NCBI GenBank assembly: GCA_031290615.1
Contig: JAITNF010000052.1
Location: forward strand, 1-56,583
Source of the DNA: Desulfovibrio sp.
Lineage (GTDB): Bacteria; Desulfobacterota; Desulfovibrionia; Desulfovibrionales; Desulfovibrionaceae
Direction of reading: 5' to 3'
DNA length: 56,583 nt
The translations under genes were made by a program, and so were the position numbers. Position 1 is the first letter of the stretch. Each line of letters begins with the position of its first letter. The notes below the pieces were generated by a model. It did no database searches, was not told where the DNA came from, and saw only the letters and a list, made by a program, of their open reading frames with translations. Positions 9,019-17,886 of the stretch are shown in pieces.

Positions 9019-9041
9019 TTGAAAAAGTCTGAATTTTTCAA
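9019..9041 (-). terminator. 8-bp A/T-rich hairpin between thiG and hemL
   Basis: TTGAAAAA (9019-9026) and TTTTTCAA (9034-9041) form a perfect 8-bp stem with a 7-base loop, just after the thiG stop on the minus strand. It may end thi transcription. It shares the word TTGAAAAAGTCTGAA with the end of argC, and is followed by CAGGCTGCTAA, a kind of sequence often left by insertion elements. Confidence 0.4.
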
Positions 9042-9048
9042 CAGGCTG

Positions 9049-9819
9049 CTAATGCAAAAAGCCCGTCAGGGGCGAAGACGCTGCCGCGTCCGCGGTCCGC
9101 GTCCGCACGGTCCCTGTTCCGGCGCGCCAAGCGGCACGCCCGGCCTCCACCGCAGCCCTGAAAGCCTCCGCCATGAGCACGGGGTTCCGGGACGAGGCGA
9201 TGGCCGTGTTGACAAGGCAGGCCGCCGCCCCCATCTCCATGGCTTCGCAGGCATGCGAAGGCCTGCCGAGCCCCGCGTCCACCACGATGGGCAGATCAAT
9301 TTCCTCAATGAGTATGGCGATCATTTCCCTAGTACGCAGGCCGCGATTGGTGCCGATGGGCGCCCCTAGGGGCATGACCGCCGCCGCGCCGGCGGCAGCG
9401 CAGTCGCGCGCGACATAGAGATCAGGATTGATGTAGGGAAAGGGGACAAAGCCCTCCCCGATCATCAGTTCCACGGCTTTGGCTGTCTGGTAGCCGTCCG
9501 GCAGCAGCAGGCGCGTGTCGGAAATGACTTCAATTTTTATCCAGTCGCCACAGCCAGCCGCGCGCGCCAGACGCGCTAGACGCAAAGCTTCTTCGGCGGT
9601 GCGCGCGCCGGAAGTATTGGGCAAAAGACGCATGGTCGCCGGAATGTGGGCTGTTATGCCCCTACCATTTTTTTCCACGCGGCGCATGGCAACGGTTATC
9701 ACTTCCGCGCCGCTGGCTCCGGCGACGGCCGGGATAATGCTGTCAGCGCCGTATTTGCCCGTGCCGATAAAAAGGCGGCTTTTCAGCTCCGCCCCGCCCA
9801 CCACAAAAAGGTCATCCAT
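9049..9819 (-). CDS. thiG: thiazole synthase
   Basis: ThiG builds the thiazole phosphate ring of thiamine from deoxyxylulose 5-phosphate, dehydroglycine and ThiS thiocarboxylate. The frame starts [19 protein letters not shown] and has GTGKY, the catalytic-lysine strand (WIKIEVI), [12 protein letters not shown] and [18 protein letters not shown], giving a TIM-barrel of about 256 residues. I choose the ATG at 9819 because AGGA lies nine bases upstream; upstream starts at 9840 or 9849 lack this. thiS is immediately upstream. The partner thiH is not next to it but 31 kb away. Confidence 0.96.
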   Translation of the reverse strand: MDDLFVVGGAELKSRLFIGTGKYGADSIIPAVAGASGAEVITVAMRRVEKNGRGITAHIPATMRLLPNTSGARTAEEALRLARLARAAGCGDWIKIEVISDTRLLLPDGYQTAKAVELMIGEGFVPFPYINPDLYVARDCAAAGAAAVMPLGAPIGTNRGLRTREMIAILIEEIDLPIVVDAGLGRPSHACEAMEMGAAACLVNTAIASSRNPVLMAEAFRAAVEAGRAAWRAGTGTVRTRTADAAASSPLTGFLH

Positions 9820-9851
9820 TGATTTTTCCTGACCGCGCATAATCCGCAACT

Positions 9852-10052
9852 CTATCCCCCGCCGACAAAATGTACAATCTCTAGCGTGTCGCCCTCTTGC
9901 AGCGACGTCGCTGCAAAGTTCCCACGCGGCACAATGTCGCCGTTGCGCTCCACCACAACCCTGTTCTCGTCATTGCCGCGCGTGGCGAGCAGATCAGCAA
10001 CGCTCGCGACTAGGGGGATGGATTCTTTTTCGCCGTTGACGCATATCTTCAT
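9852..10052 (-). CDS. thiS: sulfur carrier protein ThiS
   Basis: A 66-residue ubiquitin-like carrier whose C-terminal glycine is converted to a thiocarboxylate and donates sulfur to ThiG. It begins [14 protein letters not shown], has the usual [18 protein letters not shown] core and ends HFVGGG, one glycine longer than the common GG end. A strong AGGAGG ribosome site precedes the ATG. I searched the leader on this strand for a TPP riboswitch and saw none. It ends in TAG, so amber is used as a normal stop here. Confidence 0.95.
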   Translation of the reverse strand: MKICVNGEKESIPLVASVADLLATRGNDENRVVVERNGDIVPRGNFAATSLQEGDTLEIVHFVGGG

Positions 10053-10248
10053 ACCGTCTCCCTCCTTTCTATTCCGACTCTTGACAACCTACGCATTTTT
10101 CAACGCGTTGTCGATCGTCATTTTCAGGGTCAAAATAATCTCTCCGGGCAAAGAATGCAAGCCTTGTCGAAGCGCGATTCAAGTCCACGCGGATTTTCGG
10201 CGCGCTATGTTGCTTTTTGCGGGGGCAGGCACTATATTATCCACTGTT

Positions 10249-10920
10249 ATGAACACAACGACGGAAGCGCTACCGGCGCGGTTCTCGTTGCGACGCCCCT
10301 TGGCTGATTTGCCGTGGTGCGACGTCATCGCGCAAAAATGTCCCCTGCCGCCGCTGGACGACCAGAGCTGTTTCGCCCTGTGGAATGAGTACGACATGCT
10401 CCCAAATGTCCGGCTCCATTCGCTTCTGGTGGCCAGCATCGCCGGGCGCCTGGCCGAACGCGCCCTAGAGCGCGGATTTGACGTTTCCGTGGAGCAGGTG
10501 CGCGCCGCCGCTCTGCTCCACGACATCGCCAAAAGCTACTGCGTCAGACATGGCGGAAGCCATGCCTTGGCAGGCGCAAGCTGGGTTGTGGAACGCATGC
10601 TTCACTATCCCGTGGCACAGGGGGTTCTGTTCCATGTTCACTGGCCTTGGCCCTTGCCCGCGAATATCTGCGCTCTTCCATTTTTCATCATTTACGCGGA
10701 CAAAAGAGTGTGTCACGACTCTTGCGTCACGCTTGAAGACCGCTTTGAAGATCTGATCACACGCTACGGAAAAAGCGAAGATGCCAGGCAGGGCATACTC
10801 GCCTCCTTTGAACAGGGAAAAAGCATTGAACGCGCCTTCACGGCGTTACTGGAATGGGACATTCATGAAGATACTTTTAATTTCGGGCGGTTGGTCCGGC
10901 GAACGAACGGTCTCTCTTGA
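10249..10920 (+). CDS. HD-domain metal-dependent phosphohydrolase
   Basis: A protein of about 223 residues with an HD-superfamily core: HSLLVASIAGRLAERAL gives the first histidine, then AALLHDIAKSYC the HD pair, and a later HVHW and YADKRV. Such domains hydrolyse phosphoesters, often of nucleotides, but the substrate cannot be read from the sequence. The ATG at 10249 is chosen; the longer open frame from 9886 runs antisense through thiS and is not plausible. Its 3' end overlaps the ddl start by 56 bases, so the two are probably co-transcribed. Confidence 0.75.
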   Translation: MNTTTEALPARFSLRRPLADLPWCDVIAQKCPLPPLDDQSCFALWNEYDMLPNVRLHSLLVASIAGRLAERALERGFDVSVEQVRAAALLHDIAKSYCVRHGGSHALAGASWVVERMLHYPVAQGVLFHVHWPWPLPANICALPFFIIYADKRVCHDSCVTLEDRFEDLITRYGKSEDARQGILASFEQGKSIERAFTALLEWDIHEDTFNFGRLVRRTNGLS

Positions 10921-12700
10921 CGGCGCACGCGCCATGGAAAAAACCCTGCTCGCCCGCGGGCACAGCGTGACTTTTTTCGATCTGCTTTCCGGCTTTGACA
11001 ATCTGCTCAATACGGCCGTAGGGCACGACTTTGCCCTCATCAACCTGCACGGTGCGCCGGGAGAGGACGGTCTGGTGCAGGCCATGCTGGATCAGGCGGG
11101 CTGCCCATACCAGGGGTCCGGTCCGGCCGGTTCTTTCCTTGCCCTGCACAAGGCCGCAGCCAAGCAGATTTTCCGGCGCGCCGGCCTGCCCACTGCCGAT
11201 TGGGAATACTTGCCGCTCCCGCCGGGAAAATCATGGCAGCCCCGTCTGCCCTACCCGCTTTTTGTCAAAAGTAATACCGGCGGTTCCTCATTGCTGCTGG
11301 ACCGCGTTCGTGACCGCGCCGAACTTGACGCAAGGCTGGCGGAAATTTTCTCCGCGGGGGACGAGGCTCTGCTGGAAGAGGAGATCAAAGGGTGGGAAGT
11401 CACCTGCGGGGTGTTAGGGGAGGAAGCCTTGCCGCCCGTCCTCATCAAGCCAGTTCGCGGAAAATTTTTTGACTATAAGAGCAAGTACGGCGGCGGCGCG
11501 AGAGAGATATGCCCTGCCCCCCTGTCGCCCGATTTGACGGACGGAGTGCGGGAACTCGCCCTCGCGGCCCACAGCGCCTTGGGGCTCTCCGGCTACAGCA
11601 GGTCGGACTTTATTCTGACCGACAACGGCGTGCTGACGCTACTTGAAGTCAACACTCTGCCGGGCATGACCGCCACAAGCCTTATCCCGCAGGAAGCTTT
11701 GGCTGTGGGGCTGGATTTCGGCGATTTGCTGGAAAAACTCATGGAACTCGGCTCGGCGTATTGTCGACCGCAGCTGACCAAAACAGCTCAACATTGCAGG
11801 ATATCTATGGAAATAACACTGTTGCGCGATGTCCTTGCCTTGGTGGCGGACGGGCGCCTTGCCCCGGATGCGGCGCTGGAGCTAGTACATTCCTCCAATG
11901 TGCGCGATACCCTTGAATATTTTGCGCCTGACGGTTTTGCGCGGGCCGGAGTTGTTGCCCGACCCCCCCGGACTCCCGGTCTCACCCTTGACCCTGGGCG
12001 TGAACCGCGCGCCGGCATCGGGGAAGTGATCTTTGCGGAAGGCAAGAATAACGATCTGCTTTTTGCCGCCCTTGACGGTCTCTCCAGCCATGGCCCCACG
12101 CTGGCGACACGCGTGTCGCCAGCGCAGGGAGAAGCGTTACTCACGCGTTTTCCCGAGGGCTTCTATTGGCGGGAGGCCCGTCTTTTCACCCTGAATCCGC
12201 CCGAGCGTTTCATCGCAACGCATTCCCGCATGTCCCCGCTGTCGGCAGCTGCGGAGTGGTCCCGAGAGGGCGAAATTCTGGTGGTTTCCGCCGGGTCTTC
12301 GGATATGCCGGTGGCGTTGGAGGCCTTCGGTTCTCTTGTGTTTCTGAATTGCGAAGCGGGACTTGTGAGCGATGCGGGAGTGGCGGGCTTGCACCGTCTC
12401 TCGCCGCACGTTGACGCCTTGCGCCGTGCTAAAGCCGTTATCGCCGTAGCTGGCATGGAGGGGGCGCTGCCCGGTGTGCTGGCCGGGCTTACCAGAGCTC
12501 CAGTGGTGGCCGTGCCCACATCCGTCGGCTACGGCGTGGGGTCCGGCGGTTTTGCCGCACTCTCCACTATGCTGTGCACTTGCGTGCCCGGCGTGGCGGT
12601 GGTCAATATCAACAATGGCTTCGGCGCAGCAGCCTTTGCGGCAAAAGTGCTTCTTTCCGGTGGTGGCCGGGCGAAGGCAGCTTCGTCCACAGTGGAATAA
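10865..12700 (+). CDS. ddl: in-frame fusion of D-alanine-D-alanine ligase and LarB-like protein
   Basis: One open frame of 612 residues joins two proteins. Residues 1 to about 310 are D-Ala-D-Ala ligase, the ATP-grasp enzyme of cell-wall synthesis (start MKILLISGGWSGERTVSL, then NLHGAPGEDG, KSNTGGSSLLL, LEVNTLPGMTATSLIP). Residues 315-612 (from the ATG at 11807) resemble LarB, a PurE-related protein that makes the nickel-pincer cofactor precursor (LVSDAGVAGLHRL, VIAVAGMEGALPGVLAGL, VAVPTSVGYGVG, NINNGFGAAAFAA). No stop separates them, yet AGGA lies six bases before the internal ATG, so LarB may also be made alone. Either a genuine fusion or loss of the ddl stop codon. Confidence 0.85.
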   Translation: MKILLISGGWSGERTVSLDGARAMEKTLLARGHSVTFFDLLSGFDNLLNTAVGHDFALINLHGAPGEDGLVQAMLDQAGCPYQGSGPAGSFLALHKAAAKQIFRRAGLPTADWEYLPLPPGKSWQPRLPYPLFVKSNTGGSSLLLDRVRDRAELDARLAEIFSAGDEALLEEEIKGWEVTCGVLGEEALPPVLIKPVRGKFFDYKSKYGGGAREICPAPLSPDLTDGVRELALAAHSALGLSGYSRSDFILTDNGVLTLLEVNTLPGMTATSLIPQEALAVGLDFGDLLEKLMELGSAYCRPQLTKTAQHCRISMEITLLRDVLALVADGRLAPDAALELVHSSNVRDTLEYFAPDGFARAGVVARPPRTPGLTLDPGREPRAGIGEVIFAEGKNNDLLFAALDGLSSHGPTLATRVSPAQGEALLTRFPEGFYWREARLFTLNPPERFIATHSRMSPLSAAAEWSREGEILVVSAGSSDMPVALEAFGSLVFLNCEAGLVSDAGVAGLHRLSPHVDALRRAKAVIAVAGMEGALPGVLAGLTRAPVVAVPTSVGYGVGSGGFAALSTMLCTCVPGVAVVNINNGFGAAAFAAKVLLSGGGRAKAASSTVE

Positions 12701-12915
12701 ACCTGTCGGGTCAATGGTTGAAGACATGATGAAGACCGCCAATTCCTGATTCCCGATTCCCGATTTTTTTACTTCCGCCTAGCAGAATCGTACAAATTTG
12801 TGACGGGGTCAATACGCGTGCGAAATCAAATTTCGATTCCACAATATTTTACGCTTGATTGCAGTTGTACTTTTTTAAAGTTAAACTGTGTCGAAGTCTT
12901 CTTGTTTGCATGCGT

Positions 12916-13782
12916 TCACTTCACAGGTGCAGTCAACCCAGCAAAATAATTGCTCACCCAAGTCAAACTCAACACATAGAGCGCGGCGGAAACGCTGATC
13001 GTCGTATCCCAGGGTGGCTCGGCCGACAGGGCCAGCCGCATGAGCAGAGTGCCTATGACAAAGCCGGAATTACGAAATACGGCCTGAAAAGAGGGCATAA
13101 ATCGTTGGGCGATAAGCACCAAGGCAATATCGGCGAAAATAAGCACCGTGTAAATGGTTTCAAAAAAGTGGTGCGTGACCGCTCCATGAAAAAACATCCA
13201 AGAATCACGTACGCCAAAGCCAAAAAAAATAACAAAGAGGGTCAGCGACAGCAATTTTTTGCTTATCACATAGTGCATGCGCATTTCCGGCTTCTGGATA
13301 AAACGTTGCGGTTGGAGCATGCGCATGCGCATATATACGCAAAGGCAGGCAAAAACACACAGAGCGCCGAAACCTGAAAGGCCGATATACAGGATGGGCT
13401 GCAGATTGTCGGACACTGACACCGGCTCCGACAACATTGAAAGTTCCTTGAAGGCGTTGCGTAGCAGGATGAGGGTAAGTATTTCGAACTGTTTACCCAC
13501 AGAGCGTGAAATGGAACTGGAAATGGAGAAAATGAGCCCCATGACTTCTAAACCCATAATCAGCGTAAAGGCGAGTTGAATTGCCGCAAAGTGGCTGCGC
13601 GGTGTCAGGGCGGCAAGCCACGGCGGGAAAAGCATCTGGCGATTTAGCTCAATCCCGACGAGGGAGATCACATAAATCCAAAAAATAAGCAAAGCCACAA
13701 AGCGTTGCGTACGCGGGCGTTCCCACGTCTGGTGCGCCCAGTCAAAAATATAGGTGAAATGTTGTAATCTCTCTATCCACAT
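12916..13782 (-). CDS. polytopic inner-membrane protein of unknown function
   Basis: A 288-residue protein with several hydrophobic segments (for example RFVALLIFWIYVISLVGI, AIQLAFTLIMGLEVMGLIF, LYIGLSGFGALCVFACL, LLSLTLFVIFFGFGV), so at least six membrane helices. I recognise no domain. The ATG at 13782 is preceded by AAGGA at a good distance, so the longer frame from 13980 is not used. Upstream lies the edge of the low-GC island. Function is unknown; the amphipathic start with WIERLQHFTYIFDWAHQT suggests an N-terminal cytoplasmic helix. Confidence 0.6.
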   Translation of the reverse strand: MWIERLQHFTYIFDWAHQTWERPRTQRFVALLIFWIYVISLVGIELNRQMLFPPWLAALTPRSHFAAIQLAFTLIMGLEVMGLIFSISSSISRSVGKQFEILTLILLRNAFKELSMLSEPVSVSDNLQPILYIGLSGFGALCVFACLCVYMRMRMLQPQRFIQKPEMRMHYVISKKLLSLTLFVIFFGFGVRDSWMFFHGAVTHHFFETIYTVLIFADIALVLIAQRFMPSFQAVFRNSGFVIGTLLMRLALSAEPPWDTTISVSAALYVLSLTWVSNYFAGLTAPVK

Positions 13783-14050
13783 AATGTTTTGTCCTTGGAA
13801 GTGGACTATATATCCAGCCGCCGAAGGCGTCAAACACGTCATCTGATTCCGGAACAATTTGTTGAATTCCGAGATGTTATCAGGAATTCGAATGAGTTTG
13901 CCACTTGACGGTGAATCAAGTTCGTCTTGCGACAATCTCGCAGCAAGAATTTGCTCGCAAATCCTTGCAGAGCGGATCAACGTTTTTTAAAGGATACGCT
14001 ACGTTAAAGCATCATATTCGCGCGATGTTTTACTATTCTCCTTTTACGGA

Positions 14051-14560
14051 ATGACCGCGTATCCAGAGCGACTTAGGCTTTTTTGGCTGACGGACGCTAT
14101 TGAGAAACGTAAGACCCCTACGGATTCTCGACCACTCCTGTCAAGAGATGAAGAAATGACAATATTCCCCGAGGATGTTGATGCCGTCATGGAAATAGTC
14201 GGTGCGGAATCATGTGTACAGTGCATTACTGACGTAATGATATGGTTCCGCGCATTTATTGATAAGTGCTCGAACAGCGTTCTGGATGTTGAAACTTTGA
14301 ATGCTTACCAGTCTATAAACTTACTGCAATTAAAATTTGGAGAAGGAAAAAATAAAATGATGCCGTATTTTGAAAATATAAAACGTGTGATAATTCGGAC
14401 AATGATTTACCCGTCTGTCTTTACCAACTCTGGTAGCGAGCTTTCTAAAATTCGCGAATGTCGTTGGTGCGGAACATATTTTTTATGGAAACGGCTAAGT
14501 GCGACTTTTTGTAGTGCAAAATGTAGGTGGGCTTTTCATCATGCAGAAAATACAAACTAA
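14051..14560 (+). CDS. hypothetical protein with C-terminal CGNR-like zinc finger
   Basis: A 169-residue protein of AT-rich composition unlike the backbone. The last 35 residues contain CRWCGTYFLWKRLSATFC followed by SAKCRWAFHH, a CxxC...CxxxC zinc-binding arrangement like that ending many small actinobacterial and proteobacterial CGNR-type proteins. The remainder is helical with no family I recognise. There is no clear Shine-Dalgarno before the ATG. It lies at the left edge of the accessory island and is probably horizontally acquired. Confidence 0.5.
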   Translation: MTAYPERLRLFWLTDAIEKRKTPTDSRPLLSRDEEMTIFPEDVDAVMEIVGAESCVQCITDVMIWFRAFIDKCSNSVLDVETLNAYQSINLLQLKFGEGKNKMMPYFENIKRVIIRTMIYPSVFTNSGSELSKIRECRWCGTYFLWKRLSATFCSAKCRWAFHHAENTN

Positions 14561-14840
14561 GATTGATAATGTGAAACTCGAAAATTTTGTTATTGATCCA
14601 ATACGCAATATCCTGAAAAATATTGCGAACATAGTTATACTGGCGGCAGTAAGATTGAGGTTAATTTTAGTCAAGGCAGGCCAGGAATGGTGTATGAAAT
14701 TGATGAAAAACGCCGAAAAATAGAACATCGGTAAGTTGTAGTAGCTGGCTACTGTACTCGTTACGACACTCTTACAGTCCTGCAGTGGAATGTAATCGTA
14801 CATTCTGTTGTCGGGCTTCATTTTTTTAATGATGATAAAT

Positions 14841-14948
14841 ATGAATATACAAAAAGTAAATGACAGGTATATTTCAGAAAAGGCGGTTGCGGAATTAACT
14901 GGATTTTCATTGTCGAAAATTTGTCAGGACAGATTTTACCGTCGCAAT
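14841..14948 (+). pseudogene. fragment of an AlpA-like excisionase/regulator
   Basis: The frame starting MNIQKVNDRYISEKAVAE and continuing LTGFSLSKI resembles the N-terminal winged-helix of AlpA-type prophage and island regulators (consensus 'SEKAVAEITGISLSTLRNxRF'). After about 36 residues the similarity stops and an integrase-like frame takes over in another phase, so the gene has been deleted internally. AlpA-like genes normally sit beside tyrosine recombinases on integrative elements. Confidence 0.45.
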
Positions 14949-15138
14949 CTGGCTGGTGATGAAAGGCGTTCCGCTTTACACGGTGGCGCAGCTCATGGGG
15001 CATTCCACTATTGTTATGACACAACGGTACAGCCACCTTGCGCCGGATTCAATGCGCCACGCGGCGCTGAAACTGCAAGGGGTATTGGACAAGCAACCCG
15101 CAAAGGTGACGCCGTTTTTGCAAGTTGCGGGGCAATGA
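14932..15138 (+). pseudogene. C-terminal fragment of a tyrosine recombinase (phage-type integrase)
   Basis: The frame reads WLVMKGVPLYTVAQLMGHS followed by TIVMTQRYSHLAP, which contains the second catalytic histidine (GHS) and the nucleophilic tyrosine (QRYSHL) of the XerC/phage integrase fold. The catalytic RHxxR region and everything before it are missing, so it is inactive. It begins where the AlpA-like fragment ends, indicating a deletion that joined two genes of one integrative element. It marks the left flank of the defence island. Confidence 0.75.
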
Positions 15139-15180
15139 TTTTTGAGTGCGGCAAACCCTGACAATTTGTCACGGGTCATT

Positions 15181-16572
15181 TCAAAATCTCCCAATGCCCG
15201 CCATTTTTCGGTCCAATGTGCCGCAAGCGGCTTCCGTGCGTAAATTTTTGGCAACGAGTTCAATAGCGGCGACACTTTTCCCCAGCGCCGAGGCGGCTGC
15301 GGATAAAGAAAGGGTAGGTTGCTTGCGCAAAAGTTCCAGGAGGCGATCCGATGTTTTTACCCTTGTTTCTACCTTAGTTTTTGATGGCGTTTTTTCCCTA
15401 GTTTTTGATGGCGTTTTTTCCCTTGCTTCCTGATCTGAATCGGCCATAAGCTGTAAGTATTCGTCAGAAAAAGGAAATTCCGTCCACAATCCACTCCCGT
15501 CAAAACGCAGACGCGGCGCGGGCGTTCCGGCTTCCCGGCAGGCGGCAAAAATGCGCTCAATGCCCCGCCCCCATGCTTCAATTTCTCCGGCGCGAAAAAA
15601 GACGTTGGCAATGTCGCTTGAATGGCCATGAGGCATGAGGAACGAGCAGATATCCTTCTGTCCAGATCTCCGGCAGAGTGGCCGGATGCCAGATCATCAA
15701 CTTATGATCATAGATGCGAATCTGGATTGGCGCGGAAGTCATGTAATCGCGGTGGATCAGGGCGTTGAGCAAGGCTTCGCGCAAGGCCGGACGCGGCACG
15801 GGGTAACGCTCCACGCGTACAATATCCTCATAGCGGATGGATGCCTTGAGGTACTTAAAAAACAGGAGTTCCAGAGTTTTTTGCGCCTGGGTGAAGAGAT
15901 CGCCGTTCACCTCGTCGTGGTAGACAATTTCCGACTCCGATTGGAAAAAGCCGATTTTGACAAAAGCGCTGGTAACAAAAAGCAGGGGATCGGGGTGAAA
16001 GAGCAAGGCCGCCGCACGTTTGAGGTAACGGCCTTCCGTGAGTTAAAGCTTGTCCAGAAGTCCGGCATCCGGTTCGGCAAGGTCCGAAGCCTCCAGCCGC
16101 CCACTGGTCCGGGCGAGAACGCGGAACTGCGCCAAAGCTTGAGATGATAAATCTTCCGCCTTGAGGCCGGGCCGGGGGGAGCCATCCCAAGTGCGCCCAT
16201 AGCGGCGCAACAGAAAACGATCCAAAGCCGCGCCCTTGAGTTCCTGCAAAGTGCTGCCGCTGCGCTGGTAGTAGCGTCCACGGTAGCTGATGGGGTTTGG
16301 ATAGGCGGGAGAACGACAATTTCCAGATATTCCTTGCTGTCCTCCTCGCGCAGATTCACCTAGGCCATGATACCCAGCAGATCCCGAAGCTTGTTGGGCA
16401 ATTCCTCCAGCAAAAGCCGAACCTCCGGAAGGCCGACTGGCTTGCCTGTGTCATCCCGGCCAATGACCAGAGTACCGCCCTCGGCATTGGCGAAGCCGCA
16501 GCCCCACTTCAGGTGGTCGTCACGCCACAAGGCTTTCCATTCAAGGTTTTGGGATTCAGACATGGAGTTCAT
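15181..16572 (-). pseudogene. AlbA_2 (Schlafen-type) ATP-dependent transcriptional regulator, broken
   Basis: Pieces of one protein lie in order: the AlbA_2 domain (NLEWKALWRDDHLKWGCGFA, then NAEGGTLVIGRDD), the HATPase_c_4-like part (RPALREALLNALIHRDY and later AWGRGIERIFAACREAG) and a C-terminal winged helix. They are interrupted by an in-frame TAG at 16360, a frameshift between about 16340 and 16250, an in-frame TAA at about 16043-16045 and another frameshift near 15640. Such proteins are commonly found in defence and mobile islands. A 24-base tandem duplication encodes two copies of REKTPSKT. It is certainly not functional as a full protein. Confidence 0.8.
15375..15422. repeat. 24-bp perfect tandem duplication in the AlbA_2 pseudogene
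   Basis: The unit TAGTTTTTGATGGCGTTTTT plus TCCC occurs twice back to back at 15375-15398 and 15399-15422. In the pseudogene frame it encodes repeated REKTPSKT, a basic linker before the C-terminal winged helix. Confidence 0.9.
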
Positions 16573-16599
16573 CCAGATTTTTATTCATTCACGGCAGTT

Positions 16600-16722
16600 T
16601 CATTCGCTCTCAGCAGAAGCGTCAAATGTATCTACGATGCTTTTCAATATTTTCCGCAATGTAGCGTCAAGTTGTGAATTAGGCTTGACAACTCGGCGCT
16701 GATAATTGTTGAAAAGACTACC
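16600..16722 (-). other. 40-codon in-frame extension after the cysteine desulfurase TGA
   Basis: Past the TGA at 16725-16723 the same frame stays open for 40 codons and reads GSLFNNYQRRVVKPNSQLDA followed by TLRKILKSIVDTFDASAESE, ending in TGA at 16602-16600. Its composition looks protein-like, but it has no start codon of its own. It may be the tail of a lost gene joined by deletion, or chance. Confidence 0.35.
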
Positions 16723-17871
16723 TCACTTTGTACTGCGCATTTCCACGATTTTTGCGTAAGATTCATCTATCGTTGCCACGATTTTGTCAGCTTCTTTTGC
16801 GGTATTATATTTACCATAGGAGATGCGTATTGATGATTTTGCCTGATCCTCGGTCAACCCTAAAGCAAGCAATACATGGGATGGATTGTCTTTTCCTGAA
16901 TTACAGGCGGAACTTGTGGAAACACATATCTCTTTCAAATCCAATAAGTGCATCATGGTCTCACCAGAAGCGTGGGGAAAAGTTACGTTCAGCGTACCTG
17001 GTAATCGTTCTGCGTTCTCGGCGTTGATGATGAGTTCAGATATTGCGGCTCTCAGTCCGTTGGCAGTCGCTCGAATTAAAGATATCAGCCGCGCGCGCTC
17101 ATTGACCATATTGGTAATGCTTTCTTCAAGCGCATAGCCCAAGGCGACAATGCCTGCCACGTTCTCTGTGCCTGCGCGCTGTCCTTGTTCCTGCTCACCG
17201 CCAAACACCAACTGCGGCAAATCCAGCCCAGACCGAATGTATAGAAAACCCGTGCCCTTTGCGCCGTTGAATTTATGGGCAGATGCTGTCAAAAAATCCA
17301 CTTGTAGGTCTTTAACATTTACAGGAATATGACCTACCGCTTGCACCGCGTCCGTATGAAACAGAATACTTTTCTCACGGAGCAGCTTGCCGATTTCCTG
17401 GATAGGCTGGAGGGTACCGATTTCGTTGTTTGCCAGCATTACCGAAACGAGTTTCGTGTCAGGGCACAATGCCGACTCGACATCATCTGTTGAAACGTAA
17501 CCGTTACTATCTACAGGTAAATAGGTTACCGCAATTCCACGCTCTTTTAGAGTATGGCAAGCATTCAATACGGAGTGGTGTTCGATGGACGATGTTATGA
17601 TATGAATCGGCTCTTCTCTGAAAAGAACTGAAACGCTTTGAAGTACCCAACTGTTACCCTCTGATCCTCCGGAAGTGAACGTGATTTCAGAAATATCTGC
17701 GCCGATAGCGTCAGCGACTTGTCTACGGGACTGTTTGACAGCACGCCTTGCCTTTACTCCAAATGAATACTGGCTTGAAGCATTGCCATACTGTTCTTGT
17801 AAGAACGGAAGCATTTTGGAAAATGCGATGTCAGATATTTTTGTTGTAGCGGCATTGTCAGCGTATATCAT
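16723..17871 (-). CDS. cysteine desulfurase (NifS/IscS/DndA-type) at the end of the BREX-4-like operon
   Basis: PLP enzyme that takes sulfur from cysteine as a persulfide. The 382 residues start MIYADNAATTKISD and contain TSGGSEGNSW, the cofactor lysine in SAHKFNGAKGTGF (about residue 204) and the nucleophilic cysteine in STSSACNSGKDNPSH (about residue 325). Both catalytic residues are intact. It is the last gene of the operon that contains a PAPS-reductase-like protein, as DndA and SspA are in phosphorothioation systems, so a role as sulfur donor to BrxP is the natural inference. The ATG at 17871 is preferred over the GTG just before it. A housekeeping role in Fe-S assembly cannot be excluded. 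Confidence 0.9.
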   Translation of the reverse strand: MIYADNAATTKISDIAFSKMLPFLQEQYGNASSQYSFGVKARRAVKQSRRQVADAIGADISEITFTSGGSEGNSWVLQSVSVLFREEPIHIITSSIEHHSVLNACHTLKERGIAVTYLPVDSNGYVSTDDVESALCPDTKLVSVMLANNEIGTLQPIQEIGKLLREKSILFHTDAVQAVGHIPVNVKDLQVDFLTASAHKFNGAKGTGFLYIRSGLDLPQLVFGGEQEQGQRAGTENVAGIVALGYALEESITNMVNERARLISLIRATANGLRAAISELIINAENAERLPGTLNVTFPHASGETMMHLLDLKEICVSTSSACNSGKDNPSHVLLALGLTEDQAKSSIRISYGKYNTAKEADKIVATIDESYAKIVEMRSTK

Positions 17872-17886
17872 CACGGCTTCATTTCA

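Noticed and set aside
10053..10248. TPP riboswitch upstream of thiS
   Set aside because: The conserved CTGAGA and downstream core are absent on the minus strand; only a strong ribosome site is seen.
14499..14723. 74-codon plus-strand open frame
   Set aside because: Overlaps the end of the CGNR-like gene in another phase and the rest is hydrophobic by composition; no start signal or family.
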